30,885 nucleotides of DNA, from NCBI GenBank assembly GCA_016720595.1, contig JADKKI010000017.1, positions 1 to 30,885 on the forward strand, in the 5' to 3' direction. Within the stretch, counting starts at the first letter, position 1. The number at the start of each line of letters is the position of its first letter. A model generated the notes under the pieces. The model saw only the letters and a program-made list of their open reading frames with translations. It was not told the DNA's origin and searched no databases. The position numbers and the translations under genes were made by a program. This DNA comes from Myxococcales bacterium (GTDB lineage: Bacteria > Myxococcota_A > Polyangia > Haliangiales > Haliangiaceae). Positions 16,105-27,580 of the stretch are shown here, in pieces.

Positions 16105-17991
16105 TCAGTCCGTGTCGCGCTTGAGGATGACGAATGCCACCCGACGGTTGAGCGCCCACGCCGCCTCGTTGTGGCGCTTGTCGACCGGCTGGGTCTCGCC
16201 GTAGCCCTGCGAGGTCAACCGGCTCTCCGCCACCGGCTTGTTCGGCTCGAGCTTGGTCCCGTGCGTGGTCAGGTACGCCACCACCGCGGCGGCGCGCTTG
16301 TCGGACAGCTCGAGGTTGTACGCATCGTCGCCGCGCTCGTCGGTGTGACCCTGGACCTCGATCAACGCGATGTCGGGGTTGCCGTTCATCGTCGCGATCA
16401 CCGCATCGAGCACCGGATAGCTGGCGGGCTTGATCACGGCCCGGTTGAACTCGAACTGGATCGGATCGAGCGTGACGATGACGCTGCCGGTGAGCTCCGT
16501 GATCCCGCGGTCCGGGCAGCCGTCCTGATCATCGACGTTGTTGTAGGTCTCGGGCTCGTTCGGGCACTTGTCGTCCTTGTCGAGGATGCGGTCCTTGTCG
16601 TTGTCCAGATCGGGGCAGCCGTCCTCGTCCTCGAACCCGTCGTAGTCCTCGGGATCGTTCGGGCAGAGATCGTCGACATCGAGGATCTTGTCGTGGTCGT
16701 TGTCCGGATCGGGGCAGCCGTCCTCGTCCTCGAACGAATCGTAGTCCTCGGGATCGTCAGGGCACTTGTCGACGTTGTCGTTGATCCGATCGCCATCGCG
16801 ATCGTTGACGTGATCGTCAGGGCAACCATCCTCGTCCTGGAACCCATCGCGGTTCTCAGGGATGTTGGGGCACTTGTCGTCCTCGTCGAGGATCTGATCG
16901 CGATCGTTGTCGGGCTCGGGGCAGCCATCCTCGTCCTCGAACGCATCGAAGTCCTCGGGCTCGAGCGGGCACTTGTCCACATCGTCCTTGAGCCCGTCGC
17001 CATCCTTGTCGCCGAGGCTCGGCTCGAACACGATGCCGATGAACGCGCGGACATCCGGGTTGCCGCCCTTCGAGGGCATCAGCCCGCGCCCTCCGCCGAG
17101 GGAGAGGAACGAGTTGCGTGCGAGGTACAGCTTGATGCCACCGATCGCCTCGGCGGGCTGGTAGTTCTCGTGAGAGCCGAGCGGCACCGCGCCGAACACC
17201 TCGCCGACCACATCGAACTTCTGCGGCGAGATCGCATACGCGATCCCCAGCCCCACCGGGAGCTCGGCCGATGCGGTGATCGTTCCGTTGGTCGGCATCG
17301 CGCCGCCGGCGCCGAGATCGGTGAACGAGCTGGTCGACCTCACCCGGATGCCGGCGTTGAGCGCGATCCGCAGCCGGCCGCGCCGACCGAACTCCTTGTC
17401 GAGGATGCCCATCAGCTGCGGGGTCAGCTTCGCCTCGCCGAGGAAGCGATCCTTGGTCGCGGTGGGTAGGTACAGGCTCGCGATCAGGCCGAGGCCCACG
17501 TGGGGTGGACGGCTGGTCTTGAGGAAGCGGGTCTTCAGGTGGATGCCGGCATTGCCGAGGCCCTGGCCGTCGACCTTGTAACGAACGTCATCGTTGGGAT
17601 CGCTCGCGACACCGAGGTTGTCGGGGCCGCGATCCCCCGAGAGGATCGCCAGCGGTAGCGAGGCGCCGAGCTCGAGCTCGAGAGGCCCGGCCTTGAGGCC
17701 GAACGCCGCGATCAACGTCGCGGTGATCACGTTGTCGACCGAGTACGTGGCCACGCCGTTCTCGAACGCGAGCAGGCGATGCCCCCACGACAGCGAGCCG
17801 AGCCCGAACGACAGCTCCTTGTGCCCGAGCGGCTGCGACGCATTGATCGTCAGATAGCCGCGCGAGTCGATCGCGGGCCGGAACGTATCGATCGGAAGGT
17901 TCCCCGCGGGCTGCGCGTGGACGGGCCTCGTGCTGGCGACGATCGCGGCGAGCACTGCGAACAAACGGATCCCATGAGCCAGGCGTGGCAT
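16105..17991 (-). CDS. OmpA-family outer-membrane protein with thrombospondin type 3 repeats
   Basis: The start ATG at 17991 has GAGAGGA five bases upstream, which favours it over the ATG at 18048. A signal peptide ends near VHAQ. Residues about 25-320 are rich in beta strands and glycine, as in an outer-membrane barrel (ELSFGLGSLSWGHRL, HVGLGLIASLYLP, GGIKLYLARNSFLSLGG). Residues about 327-495 hold five to six Asp-rich TSP3 calcium-binding repeats (D-x-D-x-D-G patterns with paired Cys, as in CPNDPEDYDGFEDEDGCP). The C-terminus is a full OmpA peptidoglycan-binding domain with IEVQGHTDERGDDAYN, LSDKRAAAVVAYL and a closing NRRVAFVI. The protein likely links outer membrane and cell wall. It is separated by 143 bases from the M1 gene upstream, which holds symmetric elements, so it may start its own transcript. 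Confidence 0.9.
   Translation of the reverse strand: MPRLAHGIRLFAVLAAIVASTRPVHAQPAGNLPIDTFRPAIDSRGYLTINASQPLGHKELSFGLGSLSWGHRLLAFENGVATYSVDNVITATLIAAFGLKAGPLELELGASLPLAILSGDRGPDNLGVASDPNDDVRYKVDGQGLGNAGIHLKTRFLKTSRPPHVGLGLIASLYLPTATKDRFLGEAKLTPQLMGILDKEFGRRGRLRIALNAGIRVRSTSSFTDLGAGGAMPTNGTITASAELPVGLGIAYAISPQKFDVVGEVFGAVPLGSHENYQPAEAIGGIKLYLARNSFLSLGGGRGLMPSKGGNPDVRAFIGIVFEPSLGDKDGDGLKDDVDKCPLEPEDFDAFEDEDGCPEPDNDRDQILDEDDKCPNIPENRDGFQDEDGCPDDHVNDRDGDRINDNVDKCPDDPEDYDSFEDEDGCPDPDNDHDKILDVDDLCPNDPEDYDGFEDEDGCPDLDNDKDRILDKDDKCPNEPETYNNVDDQDGCPDRGITELTGSVIVTLDPIQFEFNRAVIKPASYPVLDAVIATMNGNPDIALIEVQGHTDERGDDAYNLELSDKRAAAVVAYLTTHGTKLEPNKPVAESRLTSQGYGETQPVDKRHNEAAWALNRRVAFVILKRDTD
16510..17010 (-). 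repeat. TSP3 coding repeats
   Basis: Five to six imperfect units of about 100 bases encode the pattern DxDxDxIxDxxDxCPxxPExxDxFxDxDGCP. The strand is minus and the repeats lie inside the OmpA-like gene. They differ enough at third positions to be long-standing and not a recent expansion. Confidence 0.85.
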
Positions 17992-17996
17992 AGCGG

Positions 17997-18003
17997 TCCT
18001 CTC
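17997..18003 (-). promoter_or_regulatory. Ribosome binding site for the OmpA-like gene
   Basis: GAGAGGA lies five bases before the ATG at 17991 on the minus strand. It decides the start over an upstream in-frame ATG at 18048, whose product would lack a normal signal peptide n-region. Confidence 0.6.
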
Positions 18004-18013
18004 GCGGCCGAAC

Positions 18014-18094
18014 TTCGACCGTCGAACACACAGTGCCTGGGAGCCCACCGCAGGTTACATGCGACGTAACTACCCGCGGTCGAACAGCTTCGAC
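18014..18094. promoter_or_regulatory. Two palindromes built from TTCGAC/GTCGAA plus a GTTAC repeat
   Basis: TTCGAC-C-GTCGAA (18014-18026) and GTCGAA-CAGC-TTCGAC (18079-18094) use the same hexamer in opposite arrangement. Between them is GTTAC-ATGCGAC-GTAAC (18054-18070). All lie in the 143-base gap upstream of the OmpA-like gene, where its promoter should be. They are candidate operators. The second palindrome, close to the M1 gene end, could also form a weak terminator hairpin without a T-tract. Confidence 0.35.
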
Positions 18095-18134
18095 GGAGCG
18101 CCCGGCGCGCCACTCGTCGAGAGCATCCTCCGCC

Positions 18135-20970
18135 TCAGTTGTTCCGGGACTTCCCGGCCTTCTTGCCGGGGCCCTTGCCCTCGCCCTTCCCCTTGCCGTC
18201 GCCCTTGCCCTTGCCCTTGCCCTTGCCCTTGGTCTTGGTCTCGGGCTTGTCGCCGGTCTTGCCGGGCTTGGGAATCTTCACCCCCGTCAGCCAACCACGG
18301 AGCTCGGGCTCGATCACCGCGCGCATCGCGATGCACTGGTTCATCTCCTCGATCGCCTGGTCGACCACGCGCACGCCGCCTGGCAGCTGCGAGAACTCCT
18401 TCCGCACATAGGCGATGACCTCGTCGCGTTGCGCGGCCTGGCAGGTCCCCGTGAACAGGTCTGCATAGTTGGCCACGGGATTCGTGGACCCGGCCTGCGG
18501 CAGGCGCGCGAGGATCTCGGCCTTGTGGTCCTTGAAGAACCGGCGCGCCACGGCGGAGTTGTCCTCCTCGGACCCGGACCAGATCATGTTGATGGTCTCG
18601 CGAACATCCAGGGTGGGGTCCAGGATGAGCGCGAGGGCCGCGGCCTGACGCTTCACATCGCGGGTCTGCGCGATCGCGCCGAACATCTCGCCTCGCCGCA
18701 CACGATCGGGTTCGGTGCGTACGTCCCTCAAGATCTTCGCGAACAGCTCGGGCTTCGCGTCGACGGCGATCGTCAACACGAGCCCTCGCACCGCTTGAGG
18801 AAGGTCGCGCCACCCGTCCGCGAGCGCTACCGCCTGCTCGACGAGCTTCGGTTCGCGCGCCGTCCACGCCACGGCGTCGACCAGGTCGTTGCGGGTCTCC
18901 TCCACATCGAGCGAGTCCGTATCCTTCGGCGAGAGCCCGGCAGCGAGCGCACCCGGTCCGAACGTCGACCGCAGCCAGAACTCGTACTTCGGCTGGAGGT
19001 CTGCTGGCACCCAGCGGTTGAACCCGGTGGGGAGCCCGAGTGCCGCCCCGAGCGTGAACCGATCATTGCCGACCAGGAGCTTGGGCACGAACGACAGCGC
19101 GAGCATCAGCGGGACCTTGCCCTGCCCCGCAGCAACAGCGACCTCGTTGAAGATCGCGCGGCGCTCGTTCCAGGTCAACTCGGGCCACGCCTCGTCGCGC
19201 AGCGACGTCAGCTGCGCAGCCGTGTAGGCGACACGGTAGTAGCCGGTGGCGTTCGCGTTGGGCATCACCCAGCGCGGACACGCGCTCTGGTTGATCGTGA
19301 GCTTGCCGGTTGCCTCGCCGAGAAGCGTGCACGCCTCGGCGCGCTTGCCCTTGTTCTCGTAGACCACACAGACCGGCAGGAGCCAGGGCTGCGTCGCCGT
19401 CGCCGCGCTCGCGCCCGCAGGGAGATAGCGGTGCTGCTCGAGGGTCACGGCCGGGGTGCCGGTGCAGGTCTGTCCCACCACGATCTCGGGCGCACCTGCC
19501 TGATCGAGGAACGTCGCGAACGCGGCCGTGACGTCCTTGCCGGAGACCTTGCTGATCGTCGCCACGAAGTCTCCGGAGGTGGCGTTGCCATGCGCCTTCG
19601 CGGCCAGGTGCTCGCGGACGCCGCGCTGGAACACGTCTGCACCGACGTAGCGCTCGAACATCCGGAGCACCGAGGCGCCCTTGTCATACGTGATGCCGTC
19701 GAATGCATTGAGGATGTCATCGGTGACCAGGATGGGCTGCCGGATCTGCCGCGCCGTGACGAGGCTGTCGGCGTTGAGGGCGCCGTTGCGTTGATCGAGC
19801 GCCTCGTATTCGTCGTGGAGCGATGGATCGAAGGTGGAGGAGGTCTTGGTCTCCATCCAGTTCGCGAAGCCCTCGTTGAGCCAGATGTCATCCCAGTAGG
19901 CCATCGTGACCAGATCGCCGAACCATTGGTGCGCGATCTCGTGCGACGCGACCGAGATCCACCGGTGCTGCCGCGCCTTCGATCCAGACTTCCGGATCGA
20001 TGAGGATCAAGCTCTCGACGAACGTGATGAGGCCTGCATTCTCCATCGCACCGAACCCCACGGTCAGCGGGATGGTCAGGAGATCGAGCTTCTCGTACGG
20101 GTAAGGGATGCCGAACCAGTCCTCGGTGATCTCGACGAGCTTCGCCGCGGTCCGGGCCGCGTAGGCGCCGTCAGCCGCTCGCTTGGCGAGGGTGAGCACC
20201 CGGACCGGGATCCCGCGCTTCGTCTTGCCCGCGTCGACGATCTCGAACGGCCCCACCCCGAACGCGACGAGGTAGCTCGGCAACGGCTTGGTCTGCGCGA
20301 ACTCGACGCGACGCTTGCCACCCGCGAGCGGTGCCTCGCTCGTGATCGGTGTGTTCGAGACCGCCACCAGCTTGCCCGGCACGTCGAGCGTGAGCTTCCA
20401 CGGCACCTTGTTGTCTGGCTCGTCCACGCACGGGAACACGCGGCGCGCGTAGATCGCCTCGAGCTGCGTGTAGATGTACGAGGCGCCGTCCACCGTCTGC
20501 TTGAACGCACCCGCAGTGTTGGAGAGATCGAGCTCGCCGGCATAGTCGATCATCAACGTCCACTCGCCGGGGGCGAGCGGCGCGGCCGCGCGGAGCTCGA
20601 GAAGATCCGTTCCCCGCGGCGTCACCGTGATCGAGATCTCGGAGCTCGCCATCGTGGCGGTCGCCTGGCGCACGGCGAGGTGATACCCGTGCAGCCAGAT
20701 CACCGACGTCGGTCGCGCCACCGTGCCGGTGATCGCGATCGAGCCATCGAACCCGGCCTTCGCCGGATCGATGTCGAGGCGCGCGGCGTACCCCGTGGGC
20801 ACGAAGTCCTTCGGCAAGCGCAGGCCTGGTGTCGCTGGCTCGGCGGCGCCGTCGGTGTGGACGGGCGGCACCGGCTTGGGCGGGACGACCTCGGGGCCTG
20901 CGAGCCGACGCTGGGGACATCCCGCAACAAAGGCGAGACCCGCGAAGAGCGCCAACGATGAGCGTGACAT
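18135..20970 (-). CDS. M1 family zinc aminopeptidase lipoprotein, one frameshift
   Basis: The start MSRSSLALFAGLAFVAGC gives a lipoprotein signal with Cys18. The N-terminal saddle domain is followed by the substrate motif GFGAMENAGL near residue 307 and the zinc site HEIAHQWFGD with the third ligand in LNEGFANW, spaced HExxH-x18-E. The C-terminal helical domain follows to about residue 910. The last 40 residues are a Lys/Gly repeat tail (KTKGKGKGKGKGDGKGKG), unusual for the family. The only defect is a single frame break near 19977, just before the zinc motif. Since both halves are perfectly conserved, it is probably a sequence error. M1 enzymes remove N-terminal residues from peptides; lipid anchoring would place this one in the envelope, for example for digestion of external peptides. 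The gene begins 40 bases after the kinase-nSTAND gene. Confidence 0.88.
18172..18230 (-). repeat. Hexamer-like CCCTTG coding repeat
   Basis: Near-tandem CCCTTG units (minus strand CAAGGG) encode the Lys-Gly tail of the M1 aminopeptidase. Such a tract is prone to slippage, so its length may vary between strains. Confidence 0.7.
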
Positions 20971-21010
20971 TCACCCGCATCCTACACGGGTGGCCCCACG
21001 CGCTGCGGCC

Positions 21011-23907
<2,897 letters not shown>

Positions 23908-23911
<4 letters not shown>

Positions 23912-26496
23912 GGGCAGTCGCCGAGGCACACTTCGCCCGGATCGCAGAAGCCATCGCCGCAGTCACCCACGCACGCTCCGCAATCCCCCGGGCACAGCCG
24001 GCACGACTCGCGCGGCGAATCGCACAGGCCGTCGCCGCAGCGCGGGCCCGCGGCCATACACGCCGCGGTGCCGACCTCCGTCGCGATGCAGAACGGTGCG
24101 CAACGGTAGGCGCAGTCCGGATCGCTGCAGCCCGCGAGCAGGTCACCGTCGCGATCGATCCCGGCCGCACACCGCTCGTACGGCTGGGCCCCCGCATAGC
24201 TCAGCCGCCAGAGATCACCGAAATCCGCGATGACAAGAGCCGTGGTCGCGGCCACGCTCCCGCCGTACACCATCACGCCGCTCCCGTCGGGTGCCGGGAA
24301 CGCAATGTGCGAGCCGCGCGCGGCCGGAACGGTGCTCGCGAACACCTGCGTCCACGTGGCTCCATCCCACTCCCAGCTGTCGTCAAACCCCACCGCGCCC
24401 AGCGAGCTCGGAAAGCCGCCGATCAGTGTCAATCGGCGGCGCGCTGGATTCCACCCGATCGCACCTTCGAGCCGAGGTGCCACGGCCGATGGGGACATCG
24501 GCGTCCAATCGACACCGTCCCAGGTCCACGTATCGTTGACGGGTTGCGTGATGTTGCCGATCAGCGCGAACCCACCGAACAACACGACCCTCTGCGCCGC
24601 CGGATCATAGGCGAGCACATGGCGCTTGCGCCCCGGCGGCACGTGCAAAGGATGCAGCTGGAGCCAACCCGCTCCATCCCACTCCCACGTATCGTCGAGC
24701 TGCGTGCCACCACCGAACAGCACCACGCGCGAGCGTGACGCATCGTAGGCCATGCTTGAAGAGGAGCGGGGAGCGGGCGTGGCAGGGCTGGGTGCCGCGA
24801 GCGACCACGTCTTGCCGTCCCACAGCCAGGTCTCACTGGGTAGCGGTGTGCTCGTGAAGCCCCGTCCGCCGAACAGGACCATCCGCTTGTTCACCGCGTC
24901 GTAGGCGAGCGAGGCATCCACGCGTGGCGCCGGACCGCTGGTCGCCACCTGGGTCCAGTGACCATCCGTCAGCTCCCAGGTGTCGCCGAGTGGAGTATTG
25001 GCGACCTCGCCCATGCCCCCGAACATCACGAGCGTTCCGCGATCCGGATCGTAGGCCGAGGCGATGCGTGATCGCTTTCCCGGATCCACGGCGAGCGCCG
25101 GGCGCGACCAGTCGGTGCCATCCCAGATCCAGGTCTCGTGGCTGACCTGACACGAGCCAGAGCATGCCGAGGTCACACCGCCATGCATCACGAGCTGCCC
25201 GCGCACCGGATCACTGGCGATCGCCGCCCGTCGGAGCGGCCCTGGTGCGGATCTTTGAAGGTCGATCCACTGCTGACCATCCCACGCCAATGTCCTGGCG
25301 ACCGGGGCGTCTGTGGTCTGCGGCGTGCCGCCTCCATATGCCAGCATCCGCTTGCCGATCCGGTCGTACGCGAACGCGGCACCCGTGAGATCTTGTGGCG
25401 TGGAGGTTGGGATCTCACTCCACGTATCACCATCGAGCTCCCAGGTTCGTTGCACCGCGTTGGTACCAACGCCTCCCCCCGCGAGCACCACACGGTCCCG
25501 GCCGGGGTCATAGCCCATGACCGGCGAGGCTCCGCAAGTCTCCATACCTGCGGGCGTGGTCAGACGCTTCCATTGCTGGCCGCTCCACGTCCACGTCTCG
25601 GCAGGCTGCACCTCGTAGCCACCGAACACCACCAGGCGTTTCCGGCGTGTGTCATAGGCCGTACCAAAACCGCTGCGGGCGGTGGGACCGCCGGCAGGCG
25701 ACGCCGCCGTCCAGGAGTCTCCATCCCACGTCCAGGTATCGCCCGTGGGCTGGAGCCCGGTCGATCCGCCGAACGCGATCATCTGGTGGGAGGAGGCATC
25801 GTACGCGAACGCCTGCTCGTACCGAGCCGCCGGATGCAGCACCGTCTCGACGGCTGACCAGGCCACGCCGTCCCACTCCCAGACCTCGCTGCGCGGACGA
25901 ACGGGAGAGTTGTCATCGACGCCCCCGAACATCACCAGATGCCGGCGGATCGGATCGTAGGTCATCCGGTGCTGGGACAGCGTCGGCCCCGGCGAGATCG
26001 TGATCCGCTGCCAGCGAGGCGCCTCGAGCTGGCAGCGGCTCGTGCACCCATCGTGCCCGAGCGAGTTCGAATCGTCGCACACCTCGTTGGGGACCGGCGT
26101 GCTCCCGACCAAGCGCACCGGATCGACGATGCCGTTGCCACACGTCTCGTTGGACAAGCAGTTCTGCGAGCAGCGATCACCGAGCGCGATGTTGCCGTCG
26201 TCGCACGCTTCGCCTGGATCCTTGATCTCGTTGCCACACCCGCTCGGCTGGCACACGAGACCTCCCGTGGTCGCGCCGTAACACGCGCCGGGAACTTCGC
26301 CGGGCAGCGTGCATCTCTCGAACTCGGCGGAGCTCGCACATGCGGCAACGTCCTCTTCACGCGCACACAGCAGCTGGTTCGAGGCTGCGAGCTGGAGACA
26401 CACCGTCTGTTCGGGACAGATCCGGCCGTCGTCGCAGATCACCTCGTGGGATTGAAAGCAGCCCGTCACGATGACGAGCACCCAGGCGAACCTCAT
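23908..26496 (-). CDS. Kelch-repeat lipoprotein with DUF4215 cysteine-rich repeats
   Basis: The ATG at 26496 overlaps the previous stop as TGATG and gives a strong lipoprotein signal, MRFAWVLVIVTGC. Residues about 20-175 contain Cys-rich segments including two DUF4215/Myxo-type repeats (CGNEIKDPGEACDDGN and CGNGIVDP with EVCDDSNSLGHDGC). Residues about 180-780 hold about ten kelch-like blades with the pattern AYDxxxxRxVxFGG followed by DTWxWDGxxW. The end, about 80 residues, is a second Cys-rich part (CGDGLCDSPRESCRLCPGDC, CGDGFCDPGEVC). Kelch propellers bind proteins or sugars; disulphide-rich repeats are typical of Myxococcota surface proteins. Length is 862 residues, frame intact. It shares ATGA with the kinase-nSTAND start, so the lipoprotein may deliver or sense the signal outside while the kinase acts inside. 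This is inference from context. Confidence 0.88.
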
Positions 26497-27467
26497 CAGA
26501 ACTGCCCCGCGATGGTGAACACGCCACCGTGTTGCGTCGGCCTCACGTCGATCTCCGTCGGATACGTGGTCCGCGCTCGATTGAGGTAGATCAGCACGCT
26601 GCCGGCGGCGACCGTCGCCACGCCCACCACCAGGGTGCCGATCCCGATCCGGTTCTCGAGCTGAGCGGTCTGGCGCGGCCCGAAGTCCACGTGTTCGCAC
26701 CCCTTGGCGCAGTCACGCTGGATCCGCTGATCGAACGCCGCGAAGTCCGAGCTCGCCTTGAGCTCGACCAGCGTGCCGAACGCGGTGAGCGTGATGCCAC
26801 CGCCGAACACCGTCCACGGCATCCATGTCCCCCAGCGGCGGGTGATCCTCGCCGTGCGTGCCAGCGAGTCCAGCTCCACCGCCTGGCGCTGCTGCTTCCC
26901 ACCGAGGACGACGACTCCGATCGTTCGCGTCGCGAACCCGGTCTTGCTGCCCACCAGTTGATGCTCCCCCGGCACCATGCGCGTCCGCTTCGTTCCGGGG
27001 CAGGTCAGGAGTGAACGTCCATCGAGCGTCACCGCCACGCCGGCCTGATCGCATACCACCTCGAGCTCGCCGATCTGGTTCGCCAGGAGCTTCTGGTACG
27101 AGGTGGCCTCGGCGAACACTGCGTCCTCGAGAGGCGCCGCACCGTACTTGAGGGCGAGCGTCAGGTTGTCGAAGGCCTCGACCGGCTTGTCGAGCTGGAT
27201 CAGGCAGCGGACGATGTTGAAGCGGATCGCCGGGTGGTCCCAGGCCGCAACAGCCCGCTCGTACTCGCCCAGCGCTGCGGCGTACTTGTGATCGAGGAAC
27301 AACGCGTTCCCTTCTTCGAGCCGCTCGTGTGCCGTGGTCTTCTGCTGCTCGCTGACGCCGGCCACCCACGGTGGTGGCGTCGGATCGGCGACAGCGGACT
27401 CTACCGTCCACAGCAACAACGCGAGACTCATCACGGTCCATCGAGCGCGGCGCAACGTTCCCAGCAT
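26496..27467 (-). CDS. TPR and PEGA domain membrane protein
   Basis: The start at 27467 has GAGGA three bases upstream and gives a signal peptide (MSLALLLWTVESAVADP). Residues about 45-120 contain TPR helices (LEEGNALFLDHKYAAALGEY, AIRFNIVRCLIQLDKPVEAF). Next is a PEGA-like beta segment (GVAVTLDGRSLLTCPG, MVPGEHQLVGSKTGF) that should bind polysaccharide or serve as a rigid surface module. Two hydrophobic helices follow near residues 215-240 and 285-310 (VFGGGITLTAFGTLV, GIGTLVVGVATVAAGSVLI). This layout is common in Myxococcota, often beside Ser/Thr kinases. Length is 323 residues. Its stop and the kelch gene's ATG form TGATG, so it heads the run. The membrane helices suggest anchoring with the TPR-PEGA part in the periplasm. 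Confidence 0.82.
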   Translation of the reverse strand: MLGTLRRARWTVMSLALLLWTVESAVADPTPPPWVAGVSEQQKTTAHERLEEGNALFLDHKYAAALGEYERAVAAWDHPAIRFNIVRCLIQLDKPVEAFDNLTLALKYGAAPLEDAVFAEATSYQKLLANQIGELEVVCDQAGVAVTLDGRSLLTCPGTKRTRMVPGEHQLVGSKTGFATRTIGVVVLGGKQQRQAVELDSLARTARITRRWGTWMPWTVFGGGITLTAFGTLVELKASSDFAAFDQRIQRDCAKGCEHVDFGPRQTAQLENRIGIGTLVVGVATVAAGSVLIYLNRARTTYPTEIDVRPTQHGGVFTIAGQF

Positions 27468-27580
27468 CAGTCCTCGTACCTCGTACGTAAATCGATAGAT
27501 TCCGACAACCCCACTGCGCCGCGCGTCGACTGCCGCCGGGCCCACACCGCTCGAGCACGCATGTTAGCCTGGCCGCGGGG

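Noticed and set aside
14420..16204. Long open frame on the plus strand opposite the SGNH and CDP-alcohol transferase genes
   Set aside because: It is rich in Arg, Ala and His, has no recognisable domain, and lies antisense to genes with full catalytic motifs. High GC leaves such frames open by chance.
16171..17469. Plus-strand open frame with repeated Val/Ile/Asp-rich segments
   Set aside because: It is the antisense reading of the TSP3 repeats of the OmpA-like gene; the repetition comes from that gene.
18033..20003. Plus-strand open frame of over 600 codons with a Leu/Ala repeat
   Set aside because: Antisense to the M1 aminopeptidase; the repeat mirrors its Lys/Gly tail.
20972..20992. CACCCG...CGGGTG hairpin before the M1 gene
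   Set aside because: A short stem with a nine-base loop, no T-tract, and located in a 40-base gap of a probable single transcript; no clear role.
27480..27508. TTGTCG and TACGAG with 17-base spacing on the minus strand, as a promoter for the TPR-PEGA gene
   Set aside because: The -10 match is poor, and transcription would start only a few bases before the ATG, leaving no room for the ribosome binding site.
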